Below, piece by piece: positions 1 through 13,300 of a DNA stretch of 64,000 bases. Source of the stretch: Erythroxylum novogranatense (taxonomy: Eukaryota > Streptophyta > Magnoliopsida > Malpighiales > Erythroxylaceae); contig CM057224.1 in NCBI GenBank assembly GCA_029891385.1, positions 33,299,005 to 33,363,004 on the forward strand, written 5' to 3'. Numbering within the stretch: the first letter of the stretch is position 1; each line of letters opens with the position of its first letter. A program made the position numbers and the translations under genes. The notes beneath the pieces were generated by a model that worked only from the letters and a program-made list of their open reading frames with translations, ran no database searches and was not told the origin of the DNA.

Positions 1-1
1 G

Positions 2-1935
2 CTTTTTCATTCTGATGTATATGTACTCTTTGATTCTGGTTCCACGCATTCCTATGTCTCTGCAAGTATGATATTGCCTGGTATGCAATCAGTTCTATTA
101 GATGATTTCCTGCTTGTTAGTACTCCGTTAGGGAGAAATGTTATTGTGAGCTGAATCTTTCAAGACTGTGAGCTGGTGATCGATGGATCTAGTTTGGTAG
201 TGGATCTGCTACCTCTAGATCTGAAGGGGTTAGATGTGATTGTCGGAATGGACGTGATGGAGAAGTATAAGGCGAAGCTGGATTGTGGTCGAAAGGAAGT
301 AGAATTTGATCTGGGAGAGGGTCAGAAAGTAGTTTTCAGAGGAGATAGAAAGTTGACACCTCCAAGGTTTGTTTCATCTTTGTTAGCTGATAGACTGATG
401 GGTAGAGGCTGTGAAGCCTTCTTGGCGTGTGTTATGGATACCAGTGTGAAAGAGAGCAAGGTGGAGGATATTCCCATTGTGAGGGAATTTCCTGATGTGT
501 TTCCTGAGGAGTTACCCGGTTTGCCACCGGAGAGGGAGATCGAGTTTGCCATTGATTTGGCTCCCGGGACAGCTCCTATCTCTATTCCACCTTACAGGAT
601 GGCTCCAGCTGAGCTGAAGGAGCTTAAGGAGCAGTTGGATGATTTATTAGAGAAGGGATTTATTAGGCCGAGCACCTCACCTTGGGGAGCGCCGGTCTTG
701 TTTGTTAAGAAGAAAGATGGAACCTGGAGGATGTGTATTGACTACAGGAGGATAAATAAAGTGACAGTGAAGAACAAGTATCCTCTACCTCGGATTGATG
801 ATTTGTTTGATCAGCTGCAGGGGCAACGGTCTTCTCTAAGATTTATCTCCGGTCTGGCTACCATCAACTAAAGATTAAGGAGTCTGATGTGAGCAAGACA
901 ACCTTCAGGACACGGTATGACCATTATGAATTTCTGGTTATGCCTTTTGGATTGACCAATGCTCCTGCTTCTTTTATGGATCTGATGAACAGGGTCTTTA
1001 AGGAGTTTTTGGATCAGTTTGTTATCGTGTTCATCGATGACATTCTGATATATTCCAGGAGTGAGGGAGAACATAAGGAGCACTTGAGAATTGTATTGCA
1101 GAGGTTAAGGGAGAGAGAGTTGTATGCCAAATTCACTAAATGTGAATTTTGGCTTCGAGAGGTGGTCTTCCTTGGCCACATTGTTTCTGAGAAGGGGGTG
1201 CATGTGGATCCCAAGAAGATTGAAGCTGTAGTGAACTGGCATGCTCCGACTATAGTGACTAAGGTGAGGAGCTTTCAAGGTTTAGCAGGCTATTACCAGA
1301 GATTTGTTGAGGGTTTCTCAATGATTGTTGCTCCTTTGACTAAGCTATTGAGAAAGAACCATAAGTTTGTTTGGAGTGATGAGTGCCAGCAGAGCTTTGA
1401 GGAGCTCAAGCACAGATTGACTAGTGCTCCAGTTCTGGCTTTGCCCACAGGAGAGGGGAGTTATACTGTGTATAGTGATGCTTCCAAAAAGGGGTTAGGA
1501 TGTGTGCTTATGCAAGGAGATAAGGTGATAGCATATGCCTCACGACAGCTTAAGCCTTATGAGGTGAATTATCCGACCCATGATCTAGAGTTAGCAGCTG
1601 TGATCTTTGCCTTGAAGATCTGGAGGCATTATCTGTATGGAGTGCAAACCAGGATCTTTACAGATCACAAGAGTCTCAAATATCTGTTGAGTTAGAAGGA
1701 GCTGAATTTGACACAGAGGAGATGGATTGAGCTGCTCAAAGATTATGACCTGTTGATGGAGTATCATCCAGGTAAGGCCAATGTTGTTGCTGATGCCTTG
1801 AGTAGGAAGTCTTCCATAGCATATGTGCAGACAGTCTATCTACCGATATTAGAAGAGATGGCTAAGCTCAGGATCAGTTTGAAGCAGGAAGAGTCTGATT
1901 GCATGATTGCTACTTTCAGGGTAAGACCGATCTTC
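2..1935 (+). pseudogene. Element A pol, first part: protease, reverse transcriptase, RNase H
   Basis: Retrotransposon polyprotein that processes itself, copies its RNA into DNA and degrades the template. The frame is already open at the window edge. The protease active site DSGSTHSYVS starts at 32. The RT core follows with the fingers motif [27 protein letters not shown] and the catalytic FIDD at 1030-1041. RNase H spans roughly 1440-1690. The linker [17 protein letters not shown] precedes integrase. Three lesions are visible: an in-frame TGA at 152-154, a one-base loss near 820-825 that shifts the frame inside the KIDLRSGYH region, and TAG at 1693-1695 where CAG (Gln) is expected. Both stops fit C-to-T change. 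Coding breaks off at 1935, where B inserted, and resumes at 14174. Confidence 0.9.
1931..1935. repeat. Target-site duplication of element B, left copy (TCTTC)
   Basis: TCTTC directly precedes the LTR start TGTAACATCCCC. The partner is TCCTC at 14174-14178, immediately after GGCGCTACA. One mismatch of five suggests mutation since insertion. Confidence 0.75.
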
Positions 1936-4900
1936 TGTAACATCCCCTCTCCTATAGGAAAGGGTATTTTGGTAATTAGGACGGGTTCGGGATATTAAAT
2001 TATATCTCGGCATGCACATACAAAGATATAGCCTTTCGACATCGATTGGTTGCACATGCACACAAGATACATGCATGCATGACATTTTCCTACTTAGTTT
2101 TAAATTGAACTTCGTGTGAAATTAATGGAGTAATTGAGTTTGGAAAATTATTTGAGTCGCCATAAATTGTTTTATATTTTAGGGAGTTTTAGGAATTTTT
2201 CTGGATTTTTCCTAGAAAATTCTCGACCGGAAAAATCGTCAAGTGGCGAACCGGTCGATTTTTGGTAGCGAAAATTTCTACCCAATGGCACTGTAATATT
2301 GGGTATATTATTTTGGGACCGAAAGTAGGGTCATTAGGGTTAATTGGAGTAAAAATTTTGACCGGATTAAACAAATACTACTTTGACTTTTCTTTGAATT
2401 ATTGACCAATCACATTTTGCCATTGAAAAGGCATCATTTAATGCTTCTCTCAATTCTCTCGGATATGTTTTACGAATGAAGAGATAAATTGTTTAGGCTT
2501 TTCTATATCCATCCGAAAACACAAACACAAAAAACTCTCTTGATTAAACCATCGAAATTTGGCTCTCTTTACTCATCTCACTCCATAACTTCAAGCTACT
2601 ATCTCTTAATCCATCAAAGCTAGAAGAGGAGTTTGGTACATGCTTGAGAAGGGAAGGAGGTGGGTACCTTGGTGTAGGAGTTAGAAGTTGGTTGTTGAAG
2701 CTTGAAGGAGGTTTTGTTTTAGGTAAGTTTTCATTTAAGGTTTAAGTTTTAAATGAGATTTGCATAAGGAATTAAATGCCATGATAGTGAGGAGTGATTA
2801 ATAAAAGGGTTTAAAGCATGTATTAGGTTCATGTAGGCATTAAAGTGATGATTATTGTGATTTGAAGAAATGGGTATGAGGCTAGGTGAAGATGTATTGA
2901 AATTAATGATATGGTTTGATTTTGATTTGAGTATGGATGATTATTTGAGTATATGAATTGAGGAATTTAAGGCTGCCAATTTTTCAGTATTAGCCCTAGT
3001 ATATGTATGACTGTAGTAATATTTAATTTGTATTTATTTGGATGTCTAGTGATGTGAAAAAGGCATTGGAAATGTTAGAACTAAGGTTAACATTAAATCT
3101 GGAAAGTTAGGGTTGAAATTGATGTTACTGATTTATTCATAACTTATTGTGTAGGAATGCAAATGAGGTAAGGTTAGTGGCTACTGAAACTTTGGGATGT
3201 TGGCTTCAATTTAGTGTGAAATAGGTGTTGTTGTATTTCAATTATAGAAGGGTGAATTTTTGCATGGAAAGTTACTGTTCCATTGCCTGTGAACAGTAAC
3301 CGCAACTATGACATCTGAGTTTTGTTGATTTTTATGAATTAATGGAGATGGAATTAGGGAAAATGGTCTTCATGGAAGTTGTAGCATATTGAATTATCTT
3401 TCCATTTCTACTGATCTTGCTATTTTTAGAATTTTATATTGGGAGATATGAATTGATTACTAATGACTGGTTTTGAGCATTTTGGATGAAACCTAGTCTA
3501 AGTGTGATTTTGTGAGTTATCGGATTGGAGACAATTTTTACATTTTATGTGGACTGAATTGGTGTGAGTGAGCTTCTGAAGAATTGTAGAGGAAGAGATT
3601 ACCTTGAAATTGGTATATGGTGTGAATTTTTTTAGAAGTCAGAATTGGGAGTTATGATTTTTCAAAAAATTTACCCTACATTAGGTTATGAATGGCTCAT
3701 AACAGTAGCTTCCATAACAGTTTTGAAATTGATAGAGATCGAATTGAATGATGAGTACTTCATGAAAATTGAAGTTTGAGATGTTATCTTTTTAGGGATA
3801 TAAATTTCTGATTTTACTGACTTGTATACAGGAATTATGTTGTTATAAGGTTACTTGCCCAAATTGGAGGATTTCAGGACAGTAACATTGAATGAATTAA
3901 TTGACTTGTTTAGCAATAGAATTTGATTTTGGATTGTTCATGAAAGGTTTTGAAGACATTGTGAACTTATTAACCATATTTTTGTGGTAATTTATTACTG
4001 AAGAATCAGTGAGTTATGAAATTGTCACCGATCGCCTCGTGTTGAGGGAAATTGAGTAGGCAGTAGGTTTGATGGAGTTTTGACACCCTTAGGGTTGGAA
4101 TTGATTTTATGGTCTTCTTGAGAATTGTAGAGTTTTCATAAGCTTTCCAACAAGGTATAGTTTGCATTTTCAGAAATGTGTAGAAAGAGTTATGGGTGTT
4201 GGAAGGTTGGTTGGAAATCGAAAAATAAAGGGGAAATAAGGGTTTTATATAAAATATAAATTGTTGAGTTTTGGTTTCTTTCGTGAATAACTTTTCCGTC
4301 CGACGTCCGATTGACCTGATTCTTGAGACATCGGATTCATTGAATATTTAATTTCATTTTCTGAGAGATTCGGGATTTTTAGACGAGAATTTGACGTAGT
4401 ACAGGTAACGGAATCTGAATCACTTGTTTTATTTAATTGGGGACCTATAGAGGTCCGAATTGCGCACCGTCAGTGCCTATGGATTTCTAATTTTTAATAG
4501 ACTTTTATTATGGGGAAATATTGAATTAGGGCCGGGATGCCATGAACATGCATAATACACATTTGATTGATTTTATGTGCATTGTTTAGTCATTTATACC
4601 GATGGTAATGGTTATTCATTTAACTTGCTATAGAGGCTCAAGTGGACCGTCGTTCCACGGACTTGGCAGAGACTTCCCGGCACTAGCGTGGAAGTTATTA
4701 GGTGAGTAACCTAGTTGGTTATTCCAATCTATGTGTTTATCGTGATTGATTGCCTACACGGGATTACGTGGATTATAATCGTGATTTGATTGCCTACGGG
4801 ATTACGTGGATTATATGTGGCATTCTCGATCGCGATTTACATGAGGCAACTGTCTAATTGGACTGAATATTTGGACTGTGTATTATCATGTTTACTGCTA

Positions 4901-5729
4901 TGGACCATGTGCATTCATGCACAAATGCATCACACTGTAAAAAAAGAAAGTTGTGAACCGAGACGCCATCAGATCGAACCGAGCCTGAGCTCGATATCTT
5001 GAACAGAGCCTCGAGCTCGATGGGAGATAATTCTCCCAGACGCGTCTATACCGATCACCGTTATGCGCCGGTCACAATCTTGAAATGAATCGGAAAAGAG
5101 TCACATGTGCATTGCATCTTGGATGAATATTTGGAAATGTTTTATTGGTTCTTTATACACTTATCGTGATCAGATATCTTGATAAGTGTACTGTGATTGT
5201 TTCAATCGTGTGTTTTGTATAATTATTGAATGAGTACTGTATCATGCTTATGTGATGCATGAATTGGGAGAACCATCGATGATGGTTTCTCATTGAGTTC
5301 GCAAACTCATCCAAAATTGCAACTTATTTTTCAGGCCTTAGCATAGACAGATAGCTCCCTCAGAACTGTAGAGCCGTATACTATGGATTGGCGAGAGAAG
5401 CGATGGCTCAAAGGTCGGTCAGCTGGGCTTTCTTTTGGAAACCTATAGTTAGATCTGTCTTTTGTACATTACAGTATGTCATTTAGTGAGTAGTGTTTTG
5501 GAGCATGTGTAAACTAAACATATTGACAGTTTGTAAATTACTGAGTTTTGAGTGAATGAAATGGAGTCCAATTTGGTTTTAAAAAGTGGTCAATTTCTTA
5601 TTACTGTCTTGTGATTGTGATGCCATGAGGAGTGTAGTGGTTGTTGTCAGTAGTGGTCTCTTGTCGTAGGATATGTATCGGAATGACCTACAGGCGTTCG
5701 GTGGATACCCTATGGTAAGGGGCGCTACA
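1936..5729 (+). repeat. Element B 5' LTR (3794 bp)
   Basis: Begins TGTAACATCCCCTCTCC and ends GGGGCGCTACA; the copy at 10356-14173 is near identical apart from short scrambled patches. Visible parts in order: a UTR-like block with many short ORFs (about 2400-2720), a GT donor at 2723 in TAGGTAAGT, degenerate repeats with the theme TTCATGAAGTTGTAG (about 3300-4200), a conserved motif beginning CCGTCCGACGTCCGATTGAC near 4300, a GTGGA/TCCAC hairpin near 4642-4658, and an acceptor-like TTTTTCAG ending at 5334. ORFs inside are spurious. Confidence 0.92.
2723..5334 (+). other. Candidate intron inside element B 5' LTR
   Basis: TAG|GTAAGT at 2723 and TTATTTTTCAG|G ending at 5334 are strong plant splice sites. 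The equivalent in the 3' LTR is 11156-13776. Similarly placed donor/acceptor pairs occur in the LTRs of A and C. No transcript evidence is available; this is inference from sequence. Confidence 0.4.
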
Positions 5730-5734
5730 TTTAG

Positions 5735-5752
5735 TGGTATCGAGCATGGTTT
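5735..5752 (+). promoter_or_regulatory. Primer binding site of element B (initiator Met tRNA type, degenerate)
   Basis: TGGTATCGAGCATGGTTTGG begins five bases after the 5' LTR. The usual plant site begins TGGTATCAGAGC, so one A is missing from CAGAGC. The identical loss occurs in the PBS of unrelated element H. Confidence 0.8.
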
Positions 5753-5849
5753 GGCATCTTTGGGAATAGTAACAATATAGGTATGAATCGGATGGAACTA
5801 TTGAACCGATCGTAACTTTTGTTTTGTTTTAGGTCTTCGCAGAGGGTGA

Positions 5850-6784
5850 TCGAGGTTGGCGGCCAAATGACCAAGGATCGATGGGAGCGAGTAGAGTCTT
5901 CTATGCCTCAGATTGAGGATTTGCCTCCTCGAGTTCCGTGAGACGGAGAGGAGGTATGACTTGTTCTTGCAAGGCGGGGTGTAGATTTCTATGGCAAGAC
6001 CCACTTCACTGAGGCTGAGGGATGGTTGGAGAGGACGGAGAGAGTCTTCGACCAGATGGACTGCGAACCTGATGAGAGGTTCGATTATGCGGTGTCACTA
6101 TTGCAGGGCCCAGCATATAAGTGGTGGAAGACTGTGCCAGGCAGTACCACCAGGCCTTGCTTACTGTCATGGGCTGAGTTTCTGAGGGCCTTCAGGGATA
6201 ATTATATGCCCAAGGTCTATCTTGATATGAAGATGCAGGAGTTTCTGGAACTGAAGCAGGGTCGGATGTCGGTGGCAGAATATGAGGTGAAATTTAATGA
6301 GCTGATAGATTATGCCACTGTGATGATCCCGACTGAGGCTGATAAGTGCCGGAGGTTCGAGAATGGCCTCAATACTGAGATCCGTACCAGGTTGGCTCGG
6401 TCGGACATGGGTACATTCATTGAGTTGAGGGCTGCTGCCGTTAGAGTGGAGCAGCTGATGAGGCAGAGACAGGCTGAGATTGGGTCCCGGGGTAAGCGGC
6501 CCAGTGATAGTCAGGGCAGCTCTGGCAGGAGCTTTAGGAAGCGCCAGGGCAGGACTTTCAAGTCTCCGGGAGGTTCGAGACAGTCTGGATTTGGACAGAG
6601 AGGGCGATTTGTACAGACTGGCAGTGGTAGTGGCAGAGGCTCTGGGCAGATTTCTCCAGTGTGCCCACATTGTGAGAGGAGACATAGTGAGGAGTGTTGG
6701 TGGCTTACTGGAGCCTGCTTGAGATGCGGCTCGACGGAGCATCATGTTAGGGACTGCCCAGATACATTGAGAGTTCATCGCTAG
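5850..6784 (+). pseudogene. Element B gag
   Basis: Capsid/nucleocapsid protein that packages the element RNA in virus-like particles. The best open stretch is 6026-6784 (252 codons). It has a retrotransposon gag core (FDYAVSLLQGPAYKWW, then LSWAEFLRAFRDNYMP and GRMSVAEYEVKFNELIDYA), a Gly/Ser/Arg-rich linker, and a double Cys/His motif: CPHC-ERRHSEEC followed by the zinc knuckle [14 protein letters not shown]. The true N-terminus lies upstream: codons matching YDLFLQGG and FYGKTHFTEAEGW can be read at about 5950-6025, but in shifted frames. Gag ends with a TAG at 6782-6784 and the frame moves before the protease. Confidence 0.88.
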
Positions 6785-6795
6785 CGAGGGACGAG

Positions 6796-8069
6796 TTGGG
6801 AGTAATCTGTTGTCATAACAGTAGTAGAGTGGGTGGATCTATACAGAGGGGCCGAGGTAGAGGCCGAGGTAGAGCTGAGGGATCCTTTGGGCGGACTGAG
6901 GATCGGGCGGCCACCACGATCCAGTGCCGAGTATATGCCATGACGAGGCAGGAGGCCCAGGATTCCCCTGATGTTGTAGCTGGTATGCTCCTTATTTACG
7001 ATATTGAGGCTTTTGCATTGCTGGATCCTGGATCCACCCATTCTTTCATTGCACCTCATATGGCATGTAGATTGCATGGGGATAGGGAGATGCTACAGTA
7101 TGGGCTAAAGGTGAGTACACCTCTAGGTACTACTACTGCATTAGGAGAGGTCTGCAGGGGATGCTCGATTCAGATTGATCAAGCAGTGTTGAGGGCAGAC
7201 CTTATAGTGTTGCCTCTGAGAGAGATCGATGTGATTCTGGGGATGGACTGGCTTACTGCCCATAGGGCTATCATGGACTGCTATACCAAGGAGGTTGTGT
7301 TGGAGTCTCCTGGTCAGCCTAGAGCAGTGTTCAGAGGAGTTAGTCAGGCAGTGCCAGCCCGGATGATCTCTTTCCTTAGTGCCCTGAGATTGATGCAGGG
7401 AGGTTGTGAGGCATATCTGGCTCATGTGGTTGACACCAGAGTTGAGCAGAGGCTTCAGGATATTCCCGTAGTTAGGGAATTTCCAGATGTGTTTCCTGAT
7501 GAGTTACCGGGTTTGCCGCGGATCGGGAGACAGAATTTACTATTGACCTCGTTCCAGGTACCGCTCCTATATCTATACCTCCATATAGGATGGCACCGTG
7601 GGCGAGGGAGTCAAGGTTCGATTCAGGAGTTGTTGGAGAAGGGGTTTATCAGACCCAGTGTCTCACCATGGGGAGCTCCAGTTTTGTTTGTGAAGAAAAA
7701 GGATGGTACTTTGAGGCTGTGCATCGATTATAGGCAGCTGAATCGGGTGACAGTAAAGAATAAATACCCACTGCCTAGGATTGATGACTTATTTGATCAG
7801 TTGCAGGGAGCTCAGGTATTCACCAAGTTAGATCTGCGATCCGTTACTATCGATTGAAGATTGCAGAGGCCGATGTGCTAAGAGTGCCTTCAGAGCGGTA
7901 TGGGCATTTCGAGTTTCTAGTGATGCCGTTTGGGTTGACAAATGCCCCGACAGCTTTTATGGCCTTGATGAATAAGGTATTTCAGCCCTACCTGGATCAG
8001 TTTGTTATTGTTTTCATTGATGACATTTTGGTGTATTCGAGGGATAGACAGAGCATAGTGAGCATTTGA
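6796..8069 (+). pseudogene. Element B pol: protease and RT
   Basis: A 353-codon frame opens at 6796 with an Arg/Gly repeat, then the protease with [12 protein letters not shown], where the usual DSG/DTG triad is DPG, and VILGMDWL downstream. The [11 protein letters not shown] linker leads to RT. The frame is disturbed between 7510 and 7620 and again near 7850, then continues as [12 protein letters not shown] and [13 protein letters not shown], with the catalytic FIDD at 8013-8024. A comparison with A's intact copy shows bases lost where CAG/CTG codons are expected, for example GGTTCGATTCAGG near 7614 in place of a CAG-containing run. DPG may be a real variant. Confidence 0.88.
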
Positions 8070-9322
8070 GGATTGTGTTACGACGATGAGGAGAGATAGC
8101 TTACGCCAAATTCAGCAAGTGTGAATTCGCCTAGATCGGTGATATTTTTGGGGCATATAGGATCGGAGAGGTATTGGTGGATCCGAGTAAGGTTGAGGCG
8201 AGGTTGAAGTGGAAAGCTCCTAAGAATGTGCCGAGATTCGAGTTTTCTCGATTAGCGGGTTATTACGGAGGTTTGTCGAGGTTCTCATTGATCTCACCCT
8301 CCGACAAAACTTCGAGGAAGAATGTGCCATTCAGATGGATGAAGAGTGTCAAGATCTTTGAGGAGTGAAACATCGTTGACTCGCACCGGTGTTGGCTATT
8401 CCATCTGGGACCGGAGGATTTGAGGTGTCAAAGGATGCATCACATCGTGGATTGGGATGTGTTCGATGCAACACGGTAGAGTCATTGCCTATGCCTCGAG
8501 ACAGCTAAGGTCTCACGAGGTAAATTATCCTGCTCATGATTTAGAACTAGCCGCAGCTGTGTTTGCACCAAGATTTGGAGGCATTACCTGTATGGTGAGA
8601 CTTTTCAGATCTTCACTGACCACAAGAGTTTGAGATACCTACTGAGCCAGAGAGAGTTGAATTTGAGGCAGAGAAGATGGCTTGAGTTGTTGAAGGACTA
8701 TGACTGTACTATCGAGTATCACCCTGGGAAAGCTAATGTAGTAGCAGATGCTCTGAGTAGGAAATCACATACTAGTACAGCTCAGATTCAGGCAATGAGG
8801 TTGCCTAATTTGATTCAGTTGAGGGCTTTGAATGTTCGGATGAATCTGGAGCAGGGTGGAGTGTTATTGACTACTTTGAGACTGAGACCGATGCTACTGG
8901 ACAGGATCAGGAGAGTTCAGGACAAGGATCCTGTTATGGTGAGACTGATTGAGAAGGTAAAAGCTGATTCGACTTCTGAGTTTGAATTGAGGGATGAGAC
9001 TTTATGGTTGGGACAGAGGCTCTGTGTACCTGATGTGGATGACTTGAGGCGAGAGATATTGGAGGAGGCTCACATGGCCACATATGCTATGCATCCTGGT
9101 ACTACCAAGATGTATAACACCCTTAAGCAACATTTCTGGTGGCCTGGTATGAAGAAGCAGGTAGCCGAGTTTGTGTCTAGGTGTTTGACGTGCCAGCAAG
9201 TTAAGGCTGAGCACCAGGCTCCAGTAGGGAAGCTTCATTCGTTGCCCATTCCGGAGTGGAAATGGGAACGGGTCACCATAGATTTCATTATGGGTTTACC
9301 TAGGACGCCGAGGCAAAGATGA
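8070..9322 (+). pseudogene. Element B pol: end of RT, RNase H, integrase zinc domain
   Basis: From 8070 to 8620 the RT connection and RNase H are readable only in shifting frames (GYYGGLSRF near 8260, [18 protein letters not shown] near 8490). An open frame of 230 codons (8630-9322) then covers the end of RNase [18 protein letters not shown], and the integrase N-terminal HHCC zinc domain: H in [12 protein letters not shown] in LKQHFWW, and [12 protein letters not shown]. It ends in the first strand of the catalytic core ([10 protein letters not shown], carrying the first catalytic Asp) and hits a frameshift stop. Confidence 0.87.
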
Positions 9323-10360
9323 TGCTATCTGGGTCATAGTGGACCGGTTATTAAATCGCCCATTTCTTGGCGAAGAGGAGAATAATACTATGGATCAATT
9401 GGCCCAGAAGTATGTGGCAGAGATAGTGAGACTGCATGGGGTCCCGGTGTCGATAGTGTCTGACAGGGATCCCAGATTTACTTCGAGGTTTTGGCAGAGT
9501 TTGCAGTCTGCTATGGGTACTAGATCAATTTCAAGACATCATTTCATCCTCGCATGGATGGGCGAGGAGAGGACGATTAAGACTGCTGAGGATATGCGTC
9601 GGGCTTGTGTATTGGAGTTCGAGAGGAGCATGGGATCGATGTTAGCCGATTGAGTTTGCATACAACAACCATTATCACAGTAGCATCGGGATGGCACCGT
9701 ATGAGGCGTTATATGGGAGACCATGTAGATCGCCTTTGTATTGGGATGAAGAGGGCGTGAGGATGATCGAGGGTCCCGAGTTGATTCAGATACCGTTGAT
9801 AAAGTGAGATCGATTGAGAGTCGCATCAAAGCGCTCGGGATGAGATGTAAGAGCTATGTGGATCAAGATAGAGGGACATTGAGTATAATGTGGGCGACAG
9901 AGTATTCTTACGGGTGTCACCGTGGCGTGGTGTACTGAGATTTGGGAAAAAGGGTAAGTTAAGCCCTAGGTACATTGGTCCATATAAGATCACTGAGAGG
10001 ATCGGACCTTTGGTCTACAGGCTAGCTTTACCGAGTGAGATGTCTCAGTTGCATGACGTCTTCCACATGAGTATGCTCCGTAGATATCGGTCAGACCCGA
10101 CACATGTCATACCGGCTCAGGAGATTGAGATCTCTAGTAATCTGAGTTATGTTGAGGAGCCGATACTAATTATTGGGTCACAGGTGAAGCAATTGAGGAT
10201 CAAGATTATTCCACTGGTGAAAGTTCTCTGGAGGAATCATTCGACTGAGGAGGCTACCTGGGAGACCGAGGAGCATATGAGGACACAGTATCCTCATCTT
10301 TTCGATCAATCAGGTAAGAATTTCGAGGACGAAATTTTTGTTAGGAGGGTAGAATTGTAA
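9323..10360 (+). pseudogene. Element B pol: integrase core, C-terminal domain and chromodomain-like tail
   Basis: Integrase inserts the cDNA into the host genome. The core can be followed through frameshifts: VSIVSDRDPRFTSRFW carries the second catalytic Asp, FHP..DGQ and its Glu are scrambled near 9530-9570, and AYNN..HSSIGMAPYEALYGR follows near 9655-9720. From 9890 a clean frame of 156 codons encodes VFLRVSPWRGVLRFGKKGKL, GPYKITERIGPLVYRLALP, HDVFHMSMLRRYRSDP and the chromodomain-like VKVLWRNHSTEEATWE. The stop at 10358-10360 overlaps the first bases of the 3' LTR. The tail is thought to steer insertion to heterochromatin. Confidence 0.88.
10341..10355 (+). promoter_or_regulatory. Polypurine tract of element B
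   Basis: TTAGGAGGGTAGAAT immediately precedes the 3' LTR; it would prime plus-strand DNA synthesis. Confidence 0.75.
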
Positions 10361-13300
10361 CATCCCCTCTCCTATAGGAAAGGGTATTTTGGTAATTAGG
10401 ACGGGTTCGGGATATTAAATTATATCTCGGCATGCACATATAGCATATAGCCTTTCTGATTACTGATTGGTTGCACATGCACACAGTATACATGCATGCA
10501 TGACATTTTCCGGCTTAGGTTTTAAATTGAACTTCTGTGTGAAATTAATGGAGTAATTGAGTTTGGAAAATTATTTGGAGTGCGCCATAAATTGTTTTAT
10601 ATTTTTAGGGAGTTTTAGGAATTTTTCTGGATTTTTCCGGAGAAAATTCCTGGACCGGAAAAATCGCCAAGTGGCGAACCGGTCGATTTTTGGTAGCAAA
10701 AATTTCTACCCAATGGCACTGTAATATTGGGTATATTATTTTGGGACTGAAAGTAGGGTCATTGGGGTTAATTGGAGTAAAAATTTTGGACTGGATTAAA
10801 CAAATACTACTTTGACTTTTCTTTGAATTATTGACCAATCACATTTTGCCATTGAAAAAGGCATCATTTAATGCTTCTCTCAATTCTCTCGGATATGTTT
10901 TACATAATGAAGAGATAAATTGTTTAGGCTTTTCTATATCCATCCGAAAACACAAACACAAAAAAACTCTCTTGATTAAACCATCGAAATTTGGCTCTCT
11001 TTTACTCATCTCACTCCATAACTTCAAGCTACTATCTCTTAATCCATCAAAGCTAGAAGAGGAGTTTGGTACATGCTTGAGAAGGGAAGGAGGTGGGTAC
11101 CTTGGTGTAGGAGTTAGAAGTTGGTTGTTGAAGCTTGAAGGAGGTTTTGTTTTAGGTAAGTTTTCATTTAAGGTTTGAGTTTTAAATGAGATTTGCATAA
11201 GGAATTAAATGTCATGATAGTGAGGAGTGATTAATAAAAGGGTTTAAAGCATGTATTAGGTTCATGTAGGCATTAAAGTGATGATTATTGTGATTTGAAG
11301 AAATGGGTATGAGGCTAGGTGAAGATGTATTGAAATTAATGATATGGTTTGATTTTGAGTTGAGTATGGATGATTATTTGAGTATATGAATTGAGGAATT
11401 TAAGGCTGCCAATTTTTCAGTATTAGCCCTAGTATATGTATGACTGTAGTAATATTTAATTTGTATTTATTTGGATGTCTAGTGATGTGAAAAAGGCATT
11501 GGAAATGTTAGAACTAAGGTTAACATTAAATCTGGAAAGTTAGGGTTGAAATTGATGTTACTGATTTATTCATAATTTATTGTGTAGGAATGAAAATGAG
11601 GTAAGGTTAGTGGCTACTGAAACTTTGGGATGTTGGCTTCAATTTAGTGTGAAATAGGTGTTGTTGAATTTCAATGATAGAAGGGTGAATTTTTGCATGG
11701 AAAGTTACTGTTCCATTGCCTGTGAACAGTAACCGCAACTATGACATCTGAGTTTTGTTGATTTTTATGAATTAATGGAGATGGAATTAGGGAAAATGGT
11801 CTTCATGGAAGTTGTAGCATATTGAATTATCTTTCCATTGCTACTGATCTTGCTATTTTTAGAATTTTATATTGGGAGATATGAATTGATTACTAATGAC
11901 TGGTTTTGAGCATTTTGGATGAAACCTAGTCTAAGTGTGATTTTGTGAGTTTTCGGATTGGAGGCAATTTTTACATTTTATGTGGACTGAATTGGTGTGA
12001 GTGAGCTTCTGAAGAATTGTAGAGGAAGAGATTACCTTGAAATTGGTATATGGTGTGAATTTTTTTAGAAGTCAGAATTGGGAGTTATGATTTTTCAAAA
12101 AATTTACCCTACATTAGGTTATGAATGGCTGATCATAACAGTAGCTTCCATAACAGTTTTGAAATTGATAGAGATCGAATTGGATGATGAGTACTTCATG
12201 AAAATTGAAGTTTGAGATGTTATCTTTTCAGGGATATAAAGTTCTGATTTTACTGACTTGTATACAGGGAATTATGCTTGTTATAAGGTTACTGCCCAAA
12301 TTGGAGGATTTCAGGGACAGTAACATTGAATGAATTAATTGACTTGTTTAGCAATAGAATTTGATTTTGAATTGTTCATGAAAGTTGTTGAAGACATTGT
12401 GAACTTATTAACCATATTTTTGTGGTAATTTATTACTGAAGAATCAGTGAGTTATGAAATTGCCACTGTACTGCCCTGTGTTGAGGGAAATTGAGTAGGC
12501 AGTAGGTTTGATGGAGTTTTTGACACCCTTAGGGTTGGAATTGATTTTTATGGTCTTCTTGAGAATTGTAGAGTTTTTCATAAGCTTTCCAACAAGGTAT
12601 AGTTTGCATTTTTCAGAAATGTGTAGAAAGAGTTATGGGTGTTGGAAGGTTGGTTGGAAATCAGAAAATAAAGGGGGAAATAAGGGTTTTATATAAAATA
12701 TAAATTGTTGAGTTTTGGTTTCTTTCGTGAATAACTTTTCTGTCCGACGTCCGATTGACCTGATTCTTGAGGCATCGGATTCATTGAATATTTAATTTCA
12801 TTTTCTGAGAGATTCGGGATTTTTAGACGGGAATTTGACGTAGCCCTGGGTAACGGAACGGTGAATCACTGTTTTATTTAATTGGGGACCTATAGAGGTC
12901 CGAATTGCGCACCGTCAGTGCCTATGGATTTCTAATTTTAATAGACTTTATTATGGGAAATATTGAATTAGGGCGGGATGCCATGAACATGCATAATACA
13001 CATTTGACCGATTTCATGTGCATTGTTTAGTCATTTATACCGATGGTAATGGTTATTCATTTAACTTGCTATAGAGGCTCAAGTGGACCATCGCTCCACG
13101 GACTTGGCGAGACTTCCGGCACTAGCGTGGAAGTTATTAGGTGAGTAACCTAGTTGGTTATTCCAATCTATGTGTTTATCAGATTGATTGCCTACGGGGA
13201 TTACGTGGATTATAACGTGATTTGATTGCCTACGGGGATTACGTGGATTATATGTGGCATTACCGATCGCTATTTACATGAGGCAACCGTCTAATTGGAC

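Noticed and set aside
6167..6778. 203-codon minus-strand ORF
   Set aside because: Antisense shadow of the B gag frame.
10831..11198. ORFs of 115 and 119 codons on opposite strands
   Set aside because: They lie in the leader block of B's 3' LTR; the 5' LTR copy breaks them with small indels.
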